From positions 1-39,691 of the forward strand of contig JAILKH010000099.1 in NCBI GenBank assembly GCA_024693925.1: 39,691 nucleotides of DNA. The letters are read 5' to 3'. Below the pieces are notes generated by a model that was not told the origin of the DNA, did no database searches, and saw only the letters and a program-made list of their open reading frames with translations. The stretch comes from Lachnospiraceae bacterium (GTDB lineage: Bacteria; Bacillota; Clostridia; Lachnospirales; Lachnospiraceae). A program made the translations under genes and the position numbers. Positions 8,744-15,733 of the stretch are shown here, one piece after another. Every line of letters starts with the position of its first letter. Within the stretch, counting starts at the first letter, position 1.

Positions 8744-9418
8744 ATGGAAAACACTGAAACTGTGAGAATGCCAATGATAGGTGATGAGGCACCGCGATTT
8801 AAAAGTATGACAACAAAGGGTAAAATTAATTTTCCGGAAGATTATAAAGGAAAATGGGTGGTGTTTTTTTCTCATCCTGCTGATTTTACACCCGTATGCA
8901 CGACTGAATTTATTGCTTTGTCAAAGCGAATAAATGAGTTTCGCGAATTGAATACGGAATTGCTGGGATTATCTATTGATTCGTTGCATTCGCATCTTGC
9001 CTGGGCCAAGAGTATTGAAACGATTGATTGGAAAGGCGAGGGAAAGACAGCTGTACCTTTTCCTATAGTGGCTGATATAAGTATGAAGGTTGCAAAGCTC
9101 TACGGAATGTTGCAGACAGTTGCTAAAACTCAGACGGTAAGGGCTGTTTTTATTATTGATCCCGATTCGATAGTGCGTGCGATCCTGTATTATCCCATGT
9201 CTACGGGTAGAAATATAGACGAAATAAAGAGGATTATCTTGTCTTTGCAGAAGCATGATAGAGAGAATATATCTACTCCGGCAGACTGGTGTCCGGGAGA
9301 AGATGTCGTACTTGGATCACCGCTTACGCTTGAAGAAGCCGAAGAAAGAATTAAAAGCGGCGATGATACATTGATCCCTTATGACTGGTATCTGACCGCA
9401 AAAAAGGAGGTTCAGTGA
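8744..9418 (+). CDS. Peroxiredoxin, Prx6-type (AhpC/TSA family)
   Basis: 224 residues, the length of Prx6-type peroxiredoxins. The peroxidatic cysteine is C52 in HPADFTPVCTTEF, with the conserved Thr and Pro before it. A long C-terminal domain follows the thioredoxin fold, as in this subgroup. A second cysteine, C183 in PADWCPGEDV, sits where Prx6 proteins have the PANWxPGD loop; it could act as a resolving cysteine. The enzyme reduces hydrogen peroxide or organic hydroperoxides in the cytosol. An excellent AAGGAGGG site precedes ATG 8744; an ATG at 8740 is out of frame and stops at once. No clear terminator is visible before the non-coding RNA promoter at 9530. Confidence 0.93.
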   Translation: MENTETVRMPMIGDEAPRFKSMTTKGKINFPEDYKGKWVVFFSHPADFTPVCTTEFIALSKRINEFRELNTELLGLSIDSLHSHLAWAKSIETIDWKGEGKTAVPFPIVADISMKVAKLYGMLQTVAKTQTVRAVFIIDPDSIVRAILYYPMSTGRNIDEIKRIILSLQKHDRENISTPADWCPGEDVVLGSPLTLEEAEERIKSGDDTLIPYDWYLTAKKEVQ

Positions 9419-9529
9419 TAAGAACAAATCAAATATTGATAAAAATCACAAAAACCTATATCGGTAACAAATGCAAAATATACATATTTTACAAAATGTC
9501 ATATTATAAAGAAAATGTGATTTTAGGTG

Positions 9530-9557
9530 TTGACATATGAAAAAATGATGATATAAT
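9530..9557 (+). promoter_or_regulatory. Strong sigma-A promoter of the riboswitch/GGA-rich RNA
   Basis: TTGACA at 9530-9535 and TATAAT at 9552-9557 are both perfect and separated by 16 bases. Transcription should begin near 9564. No protein gene starts within the next 500 bases, so this promoter serves the RNA described at 9564-10120. Confidence 0.8.
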
Positions 9558-9577
9558 TAAACCATAAGATGAATTGA

Positions 9578-9676
9578 ATATTGGCAAACTTATCGAAAGG
9601 TAAGGACGCAAAGCTATAGGGTCTAATCCGAAGATCGAAGCCAAGACGTAGAATTTCTTGAGTGTACCGAATAAGT
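9578..9676 (+). promoter_or_regulatory. c-di-GMP-I (GEMM) riboswitch aptamer
   Basis: The conserved core is present: GGCAAAC at 9592-9598-region, a six-pair stem CTTATC/GGTAAG capped by a GAAA tetraloop, then GGACGCAAAGC, the exact GEMM joining sequence. The second arm pairs CTA 9614-9616 and GTCT 9621-9624 with AGAC 9644-9647 and TAG 9649-9651, leaving an asymmetric loop where the tetraloop receptor should be. TGTACCGA near 9663-9670 resembles the closing GGUUACCGA strand. The G before GCAAAC is retained, which favours cyclic di-GMP over cyclic GMP-AMP. The outer P1 helix and 3' arm are longer and less regular than in textbook examples. No terminator follows directly, so the expression platform is not obvious. 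Confidence 0.75.
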
Positions 9677-10083
9677 TCCCAAAAGGGTAAGTCGAAGACG
9701 ATGGATTCTGAAGGGTTCGCAACCGGGAGGAATGAAGTTGGAGAGATGTAGGATAAGACACGGGGATTGGAGTCATAAGGCGAATGTCGGAGTTGGTCGT
9801 AAGACGTGGCTTAATAGGAGGAGGGTATAACCTGAATCGAGAGGAGACATTAGTCGAAAGGCCTATAGTGCTGAGGCAGATCGGAGAGAAGATAGCCAGT
9901 TGCCGGATCGACAGAGGTTGGAGCTTTGGCATACCTGGAAAAGGAGGATTTCTTCAGGAATGGGGAAAAGATGAATTTTCAGGAGAGCGGAGTACCGATT
10001 GAATGTGTAGGATTCGTGATAGTCGCAAAGTTGACCAATATGAGATGAAATCTTATCATCCTATAACGATACATGTTACACCA

Positions 10084-10120
10084 AACAGCCGGGTCTCCCA
10101 CCCCGGCTGTTTTGGTTTTT
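10084..10120 (+). terminator. Intrinsic terminator of the GGA-rich RNA
   Basis: AACAGCCGGG at 10084-10093 pairs perfectly with CCCGGCTGTT at 10102-10111 around an 8-base loop, followed by TTGGTTTTT. It closes the RNA begun at about 9564 and insulates the liv operon, which has its own promoter. Confidence 0.9.
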
Positions 10121-10134
10121 AGGCTATATAGTAC

Positions 10135-10164
10135 TTGACAATATGTTGTATATGAATTTATAAT
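10135..10164 (+). promoter_or_regulatory. Sigma-A promoter of the liv operon
   Basis: TTGACA at 10135-10140 and TATAAT at 10159-10164 are both perfect, with an 18-base spacer. Initiation should fall near 10171, about 70 bases before the livK start codon. Confidence 0.75.
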
Positions 10165-10179
10165 TTAGCAGAAACCAAA

Positions 10180-10212
10180 GGCGGTTCCAATAGGAACCGC
10201 CGGAATTTTTTT
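10180..10212 (+). terminator. Terminator-like hairpin in the livK leader (possible attenuator)
   Basis: GGCGGTTCC at 10180-10188 pairs perfectly with GGAACCGCC at 10193-10201, loop AATA, followed by GGAATTTTTTT. It has the form of an intrinsic terminator, yet lies between the operon promoter and the livK ribosome site, only about 10-40 bases into the transcript. It may attenuate transcription or simply protect the 5' end. Confidence 0.6.
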
Positions 10213-10241
10213 GAAGAAAAGTTTTATAAGAGGAGGAAAAT

Positions 10242-11513
10242 ATGAAAAAGAGATTATTATTGGCAATACTTTCGGCAATGATGGTAGTTTCTCTTGCAGC
10301 TTGTGCAGGAGCTGCACCTGCTCCGGCTGCAAATGATGCTGCGGCAGAAGAAACATCGGATTCTGAGGAAAGTGAAGAAGCCACAGAGGATGAAACAAAG
10401 ACAGAAGGTTCTGCAGATGGAACACTGACAGGTACTTTGAAGCTCGGAATGATAGGACCGCTTACCGGAGCAGCAGCTCTTTATGGAAATGCTGTTACAA
10501 ACGGAACCAAAATTGCAGTTGATGAGATTAATGCTATAAGCAGTTCTTTCCAAATGGAATATCAACCTGAAGATGATGAACATGATGCTGAAAAATCGGT
10601 TAATGCATATAATAAACTTCGTGACTGGGATGTTCAGGCAATAGTAGGTTGTGTTACAACAACACCTTGTGTAGCTGTTGCGGCAGAAGCAAATAATGAC
10701 CGTGTATTTATGCTTACACCGTCAGCATCCGCCACATCTGTAACCGAACAGGGAGATGATGTGTTCCAGTTATGTTTTTCGGATCCTAATCAGGGATCGG
10801 CATCCGCTCAGTATATCAAAGATAATTCCCTGGGAAGTAAAATTGCAATAATATACAATAACTCAGATGTATATTCTACAGGTATTTACCAGACTTTCAG
10901 TGATAAGGCTGCAGAGGTAGGGCTTGAAGTGGTTTCTACAACTACTTTTACGGATGATACCGCAAATGACTTTTCTGTTCAGCTTACAGATGCAAAGAAT
11001 GCAGAAGCCGATCTGATCTTCCTGCCAATTTATTATACCCCTGCATCTCTTATTCTTCAGCAGGCTGATGCAATGGGTTATGATGTGCCTATGTTTGGCG
11101 TTGATGGTATGGATGGTATTTTGGGCCTTGAAGGGTTTGATACTGCGCTTGCGGAAGGTGTAATGTTATTAACACCTTTTTCGGCAGATGCTAAGGATGA
11201 AGCCACTGTAAATTTTGTAACAAAGTATCAGGAAGATTATAAGGAAGTGCCTATTCAGTTTGCAGCGGATGGCTATGATTGTCCTTATGCAATATATGAA
11301 GCTCTTAAGTTTTATGCAGATAAGAATGGCGGTTTGGATGTAACCGGCATGTCAAATGAGGAAATATGTGATATACTTGTTTCTGTATTTTCTGATTCTA
11401 CTTTTTCGGTTGACGGAATTACCGGCGAGGACATGACCTGGACTGCTAACGGTGAAGTTAATAAGGCGCCTAAGGCTGTAGTGATCAAGGACGGAGTATA
11501 CGTAGGTCTTTAA
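10242..11513 (+). CDS. livK: Branched-chain amino acid ABC transporter, substrate-binding lipoprotein
   Basis: 423 residues. The N-terminus KKRLLLAILSAMMVVSLAAC is a lipoprotein signal with cysteine C21 as the lipid-attachment site, followed by an acidic, alanine-rich linker to about residue 60. The mature part is a periplasmic-binding-protein type 1 fold: LKLGMIGPLTGAAALYGNA at its start, VVGCVTTTPCVAVA in the first lobe and VDGMDGILGLEGF near the hinge. It captures leucine, isoleucine, valine or related amino acids outside the membrane for LivHMGF. Ribosome site GAGGAGG precedes the ATG. A hairpin after the gene may raise its level relative to the membrane parts. Exact ligand is not certain, since the same family also binds amides or urea. 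Confidence 0.92.
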   Translation: MKKRLLLAILSAMMVVSLAACAGAAPAPAANDAAAEETSDSEESEEATEDETKTEGSADGTLTGTLKLGMIGPLTGAAALYGNAVTNGTKIAVDEINAISSSFQMEYQPEDDEHDAEKSVNAYNKLRDWDVQAIVGCVTTTPCVAVAAEANNDRVFMLTPSASATSVTEQGDDVFQLCFSDPNQGSASAQYIKDNSLGSKIAIIYNNSDVYSTGIYQTFSDKAAEVGLEVVSTTTFTDDTANDFSVQLTDAKNAEADLIFLPIYYTPASLILQQADAMGYDVPMFGVDGMDGILGLEGFDTALAEGVMLLTPFSADAKDEATVNFVTKYQEDYKEVPIQFAADGYDCPYAIYEALKFYADKNGGLDVTGMSNEEICDILVSVFSDSTFSVDGITGEDMTWTANGEVNKAPKAVVIKDGVYVGL

Positions 11514-11532
11514 ACCGGAGTATATTATAAAG

Positions 11533-11556
11533 GAGCCGTGTTCATTACGGCTCTTT
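11533..11556 (+). terminator. Intercistronic hairpin between livK and livH
   Basis: GAGCCGT at 11533-11539 pairs with ACGGCTC at 11547-11553, with AAA/TTT able to extend it, then only TTTG. The T-tract is short, so it is more likely a partial terminator or 3'-end stabiliser that gives more binding protein than permease. Confidence 0.6.
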
Positions 11557-11654
11557 GAAATATATTCCGGATTTCCGTATATTGACGGTTTCAATAGTAA
11601 TTAACTGTAAAAAGTATTCGATTCTAGTATGTATAAAATTAATTTGGAGGAGAT

Positions 11655-12524
11655 ATGTTATCATATTTTATTAATGGGATCAGTTTGGGAAGTGTATACG
11701 CTATAATAGCATTGGGATATACCATGGTATATGGAATCGCAAAAATGCTGAATTTTGCTCACGGTGACGTGATAATGATAGGGGGATATATGGCCTTTTG
11801 TTCGACAGCATATTTAGGATGGCCTGCGATTCCTTCAGTTCTTTTTGCTATTCTGGTATGCACTGTTTTAGGTGTTATAATTGAAAAACTTGCATATAAA
11901 CCACTGAGAGATGCAAGTTCATTAGCGGTGCTTATCACAGCTATCGGGGTTTCATATTTTCTTCAGAATGCGGCATTGCTGATCTGGTCTTCTAATCCCA
12001 AGGCTTTTCCCAATATGGTTAAGTTTCCTAATCTGGTGATTGGTGACATACAGATATCCTCGGTAGCGATAGTTACAATAATTGCTTGTATTATTATAAT
12101 GATCGTACTTACTTTATTTACAACAAAAACAAAGATGGGAAAGGCAATGAGAGCAGTATCGGAAGATAAGGGAGCAGCTCAGTTGATGGGTATAAATGTT
12201 AATGCTACAATTTCCATGACCTTTGCTATTGGTTCGGGACTTGCAGCTATAGCAGGAGTATTACTGTGTTCGGCATATCCTACGTTGATGCCTACAACGG
12301 GTGCAATGCCCGGAATAAAAGCATTTACTGCAGCCGTATTTGGAGGAATAGGCTCTATACCGGGAGCCATGCTTGGAGGTATTTTACTTGGAATAATAGA
12401 GATTTTTGCCAAAGCATATATTTCAACGCAGCTCAGTGATGCTATAGTTTTTGCGGTATTGATAATAGTGCTTATTGTGAAACCCACAGGTCTTCTCGGT
12501 AAGAAGATTTCAGAAAAGGTGTAG
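11655..12524 (+). CDS. livH: Branched-chain amino acid ABC transporter permease LivH
   Basis: 289 residues with about eight membrane segments. It starts MLSYFINGISLGSVYAIIAL and continues GYTMVYGIAKMLNFAHGDV, the very characteristic LivH N-terminal signature. The conserved loop KTKMGKAMRAVSEDKGAAQLMGI, which contacts the ATPases, is in the middle, and GGIGSIPGAMLGG lies near the end. It forms the membrane channel with LivM. GGAGGAG precedes the ATG by 5 bases. It is separated from livK by 141 bases containing a hairpin and from livM by 8 bases. Confidence 0.95.
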   Translation: MLSYFINGISLGSVYAIIALGYTMVYGIAKMLNFAHGDVIMIGGYMAFCSTAYLGWPAIPSVLFAILVCTVLGVIIEKLAYKPLRDASSLAVLITAIGVSYFLQNAALLIWSSNPKAFPNMVKFPNLVIGDIQISSVAIVTIIACIIIMIVLTLFTTKTKMGKAMRAVSEDKGAAQLMGINVNATISMTFAIGSGLAAIAGVLLCSAYPTLMPTTGAMPGIKAFTAAVFGGIGSIPGAMLGGILLGIIEIFAKAYISTQLSDAIVFAVLIIVLIVKPTGLLGKKISEKV

Positions 12525-12532
12525 GTGGCATT

Positions 12533-13606
12533 ATGGATAATATAAAACGTAAATATTCTAAAAAAACAATTTCATCATTTATTAATTATGGTATAGTGAT
12601 CGCATTTTTTCTGGTATTGCAGATACTATCTGTTACCGGGCATCTTGGAAGTTCCATGAAGGGGCAGCTGATTCCTATATGTTCATATATTATTATGGCT
12701 TTATCGCTTAATCTTGTAGTAGGAATATCGGGTGAGCTTAGTCTCGGACATGCGGGATTTATGTCGGTTGGAGCATTCTCGGGTGTTGTAGCAGCGAGCA
12801 GTCTTGCCGACGCTGTACCTAACGGTATCATAAGATTATTGATCGCGTTAATGGTTGGAGCCTTATTTGCGGGATTGGCAGGAATGGTTATAGGAATTCC
12901 GGTTTTGAGACTACAGGGAGATTATCTTGCTATTGTTACTTTGGCATTTGGTGAGATAATTAAGAATGTGCTTAATTGTCTTTATGTCGGTGCTGATTCA
13001 AAAGGGCTTCATTTTTCACTTAAGGATCAGCAGTCTCTCCATATGGAGAGCAGTGGTAAGGTTATATTATCGGGGCCTATGGGGGCGCTTGGAATTACAA
13101 AGCTTTCTACCTTTTTTATAGGGATCGTATTGATAATTTTAGTGCTGTTTTATATTCAGAATTTTGTTAATTCGAGACCGGGGAGAGCTATTGCAGCTAT
13201 CAGAGATAATAGGATCGCAGCTGAGGCCTGCGGTATCCCGGTGACGAAATATAAACTTATGGCTTTTGTTACAAGTGCTGCTATGGCCGGAGCGGCAGGA
13301 GCACTTTATGCATTAAATTATTCAACGGTTGTACCGAAGAAATTTGATTTTAATACATCGATACTGGTTTTGGTTTTTGTTGTTTTGGGTGGTATCGGTA
13401 ATTTAAGAGGTTCTATAATAGCGGCAACGGTGCTTACGATTCTTCCTGAGCTGCTCCGCGAGTTTCAGGATTACAGGATGCTGGTATATGCGGTTGTGCT
13501 TATATTGGTAATGCTTATAACCAATAATGAGAAAGCTATGGAATATTTAAGGAAAACTATTAAAAAGTTATTAAAGAGTAAATCTGAAGGGAGGCATACG
13601 ACGTGA
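12533..13606 (+). CDS. livM: Branched-chain amino acid ABC transporter permease LivM
   Basis: 357 residues, hydrophobic with about nine or ten segments. Family signatures are present: ALSLNLVVGISGELSLGHAG early, GIPVLRLQGDYLAIVTLAFG in the middle, GRAIAAIRDNRIAAEACGIP as the ATPase-coupling loop, and VLGGIGNLRGSIIAA late. It has an N-terminal basic stretch (KRKYSKKT) before the first membrane segment. It pairs with LivH as the translocation pore. TAGGTGG precedes the ATG. The 3' end overlaps the GTG of livG by 4 bases. Confidence 0.95.
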   Translation: MDNIKRKYSKKTISSFINYGIVIAFFLVLQILSVTGHLGSSMKGQLIPICSYIIMALSLNLVVGISGELSLGHAGFMSVGAFSGVVAASSLADAVPNGIIRLLIALMVGALFAGLAGMVIGIPVLRLQGDYLAIVTLAFGEIIKNVLNCLYVGADSKGLHFSLKDQQSLHMESSGKVILSGPMGALGITKLSTFFIGIVLIILVLFYIQNFVNSRPGRAIAAIRDNRIAAEACGIPVTKYKLMAFVTSAAMAGAAGALYALNYSTVVPKKFDFNTSILVLVFVVLGGIGNLRGSIIAATVLTILPELLREFQDYRMLVYAVVLILVMLITNNEKAMEYLRKTIKKLLKSKSEGRHTT

Positions 13607-14451
13607 GTAATAAGGATATTAAACTGGTTCAATTGCCTAGTCCCAATTTTGTTCCCGAAAGGGATAGAGATAAGCCTCTAATGTTGGAAGTTTCGCATCT
13701 TGGAATTGATTTTGGAGGCCTGACAGCCGTAAATGAATTTAACATTGGAATAAGTCCCACAGAGATAGCCGGATTGATAGGTCCGAACGGTGCGGGAAAG
13801 ACAACGGTTTTTAATTTGCTTACAAAGGTGTATGAACCCACAAGAGGAACAATACTTCTGGATGGTAAAGATACTCATGGAATGAATACTATTCAGGTGA
13901 ATCAGGCAGGAATAGCCAGAACGTTTCAAAACATAAGATTATTTGATAAGCTGACGGTCGAGGACAATGTTAAGATTGGTTTGCATAATAGCATAAAATA
14001 TCATATGCCCACCGGTGTATTCAGACTTCCAAAGTATTGGCGGGAAGAAAAGAAAGCACATGAAAGAGCCTTGGAGCTTTTATCTATTTTTGATATGCAG
14101 GATATGGCGGGATATATTGCCGGTTCACTTCCGTATGGTGCGCAACGTCGACTGGAGATTGTGCGGGCGCTTGCTACGGGACCTAAGCTATTGTTACTTG
14201 ATGAACCCGCTGCCGGAATGAATCCCTCTGAGACCTCGGAGTTGATGGAGAATATAGAAAAAATAAGGGATGAGTTCAAAATTGCGATTCTTTTGATCGA
14301 GCATGACATGAATCTGGTAATGGGAGTTTGTGAAAGTATTGCGGTGCTAAATTTTGGCGAAATAATAGCAAAAGGTACACCTGCTGAAATACAGAACAAT
14401 CCAAAGGTAATCGAAGCGTATCTTGGAGCTGATGAGGAGTCATCAAACTAA
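13603..14451 (+). CDS. livG: Branched-chain amino acid ABC transporter ATPase LivG
   Basis: 282 residues. The Walker A motif is GPNGAGKTTVFNLL (about residues 59-72). The region GIARTFQNIRLFDKLTVEDN is the LivG-type Q-loop. The signature motif is SLPYGAQRRLEIVRAL, a slightly altered LSGGQ form typical of LivG. Walker B is LLLLDEPAAGMNP and the switch histidine is in LLIEHDMNLVMG. It hydrolyses ATP at the cytosolic face to drive uptake. The first 25 residues before the ABC core (KLVQLPSPNFVPERDRDKP) are a longer leader than usual. Start is GTG with GGGAGG 9 bases upstream, overlapping the end of livM. Confidence 0.95.
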   Translation: MSNKDIKLVQLPSPNFVPERDRDKPLMLEVSHLGIDFGGLTAVNEFNIGISPTEIAGLIGPNGAGKTTVFNLLTKVYEPTRGTILLDGKDTHGMNTIQVNQAGIARTFQNIRLFDKLTVEDNVKIGLHNSIKYHMPTGVFRLPKYWREEKKAHERALELLSIFDMQDMAGYIAGSLPYGAQRRLEIVRALATGPKLLLLDEPAAGMNPSETSELMENIEKIRDEFKIAILLIEHDMNLVMGVCESIAVLNFGEIIAKGTPAEIQNNPKVIEAYLGADEESSN

Positions 14452-14492
14452 GTATAAAAAGTAGATCCTTATAATTTAAAGGAGGAGTGATA

Positions 14493-15200
14493 ATGGCTTT
14501 ACTCAAGGTTGAAGACCTTCACGTATATTATGGAAGTATACATGCAATAAAAGGAATATCATTTGAAGTTAATGAAGGAGAAGTTGTTACATTGATAGGC
14601 GCTAATGGCGCCGGAAAATCAAGTACGCTTAACACAGTGGCAGGGCTTTTGAAACCCAAAAGCGGAAGCGTTATATTAAATGATAAGAGCCTTGTGGGTA
14701 TACCTGCACACAAAATAGTAAACGAAGGGATGGCACTTTGTCCGGAAGGACGACGAATATTTCAACAGCTTTCGGTAAGAGAGAATCTTGAAATGGGGGC
14801 ATATACAAGTGATGTTTCACGACTTGAAGAGGATATAGATAAGGTATATACGTTGTTTCCGCGATTAAAAGAAAGATATAAACAGATAGCAGGAACACTC
14901 TCCGGTGGGGAACAGCAAATGCTTGCTATAGGTCGTGCTCTTATGTCACATCCCAAAATCCTTATGCTTGATGAGCCGTCTATGGGATTGGCACCTATTC
15001 TTGTGAGTCAGATTTTTGATATTATTAATCGATTACATGAGCAGGGTACTACGATTCTGCTTGTAGAGCAAAATGCTAAAATGGCTCTTTCTGTTGCAAA
15101 CAGAGGATATGTTTTGGAAACGGGAAGAATAGTTACAACAGGTACAGGTAAAGAATTGTTGCATAATGATTCTGTAAGAAAGGCATATTTGGGTGGATAA
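14493..15200 (+). CDS. livF: Branched-chain amino acid ABC transporter ATPase LivF
   Basis: About 235 residues, the second ATPase of the importer. Motifs: Walker A GANGAGKSSTLN, signature TLSGGEQQMLAIGRALMS, Walker B ILMLDEPSMGLAP, and switch region TILLVEQNAKMAL with Gln after Glu as in LivF. ALCPEGRRIFQQLSVRENL is the typical LivF Q-loop. ATG 14493 is chosen because AAAGGAGGAG ends 6 bases before it; the in-frame GTG 14487 lies inside the ribosome site. It is the last liv gene and is followed by a terminator at 15233. Confidence 0.95.
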   Translation: MALLKVEDLHVYYGSIHAIKGISFEVNEGEVVTLIGANGAGKSSTLNTVAGLLKPKSGSVILNDKSLVGIPAHKIVNEGMALCPEGRRIFQQLSVRENLEMGAYTSDVSRLEEDIDKVYTLFPRLKERYKQIAGTLSGGEQQMLAIGRALMSHPKILMLDEPSMGLAPILVSQIFDIINRLHEQGTTILLVEQNAKMALSVANRGYVLETGRIVTTGTGKELLHNDSVRKAYLGG

Positions 15201-15232
15201 AAATTGTTGTAATTATTTAGAAACTGTGATAT

Positions 15233-15256
15233 ACTCACTTGGTGTGTGAGTTTTTT
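15233..15256 (+). terminator. Intrinsic terminator after livF
   Basis: ACTCAC at 15233-15238 pairs with GTGAGT at 15246-15251, followed by TTTTT. The stem is short but the T-tract is good. It closes the liv operon before secG. Confidence 0.7.
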
Positions 15257-15356
15257 GCATTTGATTATGTAGTGTAGAGTGAAATATTAAACAATGAATC
15301 GGTATAGGGTTTTTGGTGGTAAGCTGATCTCTGTGCCTGATCCCGGAGGAATCATA

Positions 15357-15590
15357 ATGTTAAGAATTGTACTTACTGTTTTATTTATATTGGTTTGTAT
15401 TGCTTTATCGGTTATAGTACTTGCTCAGGAAGGTAAATCTGCAGGTCTTGGAGCTATAAGCGGTGCGGCTGAGACATATTGGGGTAAAAATAAGGGACGT
15501 TCAATGGAAGGAAAGCTTGTTAAGTTCACAAGGATACTGGCTATAGTGTTTATGGTGCTTGCGGTCATTCTTAATTTGAAGAGACTATGA
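15357..15590 (+). CDS. secG: Preprotein translocase subunit SecG
   Basis: 77 residues, the right size for SecG, which assists the SecYE channel in protein export. It has two membrane segments: LRIVLTVLFILVCIALSVIVL and a C-terminal ILAIVFMVLAVILNL. The conserved loop QEGKSAGLGAISGAAETYWG between them is diagnostic. ATG 15357 is chosen because CGGAGGA lies 7 bases upstream; the frame continues upstream to 15294, but that extension is hydrophilic and unlike SecG. The order secG-rnr-smpB-ssrA is common in Firmicutes. A terminator follows at 15623. Confidence 0.93.
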   Translation: MLRIVLTVLFILVCIALSVIVLAQEGKSAGLGAISGAAETYWGKNKGRSMEGKLVKFTRILAIVFMVLAVILNLKRL

Positions 15591-15622
15591 TCGGCTTTCA
15601 GATATTAATATGTGTGTTATGG

Positions 15623-15654
15623 ACGCTCTTGGGTTATCCTGAGAGCGTTTTATT
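15623..15654 (+). terminator. Intrinsic terminator after secG
   Basis: ACGCTCT at 15623-15629 pairs with AGAGCGT at 15642-15648, with GG/CC able to pair inside, followed by TTTATT. It separates secG from rnr. Confidence 0.75.
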
Positions 15655-15733
15655 ATTCGTAAGAACAGGAAATAATATAGATATATGATGATTATTACAG
15701 GTTAATTGTTTGCGTTTATGAAAAGAGAGTAAT

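Larger units (their letters stand above)
9564..10120 (+). ncRNA. Long structured, GGA-rich RNA headed by a c-di-GMP-I aptamer
   Basis: This transcript is bounded by a perfect promoter (9530-9557) and a strong terminator (10084-10120), giving about 550 nt. The first 110 nt are a c-di-GMP-I aptamer. The rest, 9690-10080, is purine-rich and clearly more GC-rich than its surroundings, with no credible gene. It contains 22 GGA trinucleotides between 9703 and 10012, close in density to enterobacterial CsrB. Visible small hairpins include 9714-9724 (GGTT/AACC), 9796-9805 (GTAA loop), 9861-9877 (GCCT/AGGC), 9915-9936 (AGGT/ACCT, GGA in loop), 9965-9980 (GAAAA/TTTTC) and 9988-9997. A long-range 7-base pairing, GATAAGA 9752-9758 with TCTTATC 10051-10057, could close the domain. 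I do not recognise the family; a CsrA-sponge role is inference only. Large clostridial RNAs such as ROOL are an alternative I cannot exclude. Confidence 0.65.

Noticed and set aside
9578-9676. 3',3'-cGAMP (GEMM-Ib) variant of the riboswitch
   Set aside because: The residue before GCAAAC is G, as in c-di-GMP binders, not the A described for the cGAMP variant; only binding data could settle it fully.
9504-9932. A 142-residue minus-strand open frame across the riboswitch
   Set aside because: It runs opposite to a perfect promoter and riboswitch core and has Ser/Pro/Leu-rich composition typical of an antisense shadow of GC-richer RNA.
9784-10002. A 72-residue open frame (starts MSELVVRRGL) within the GGA-rich RNA
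   Set aside because: No clear ribosome site, no family resemblance, and its Gly/Arg/Glu bias simply mirrors the purine-rich RNA. A regulated small protein is not wholly excluded, but RNA structure explains the region better.
9564-10120. Group I or group II intron, or RNase P RNA
   Set aside because: I could not find the group I P/Q/R/S core, the group II domain V AGC/GAAA hairpin or the conserved RNase P motifs.
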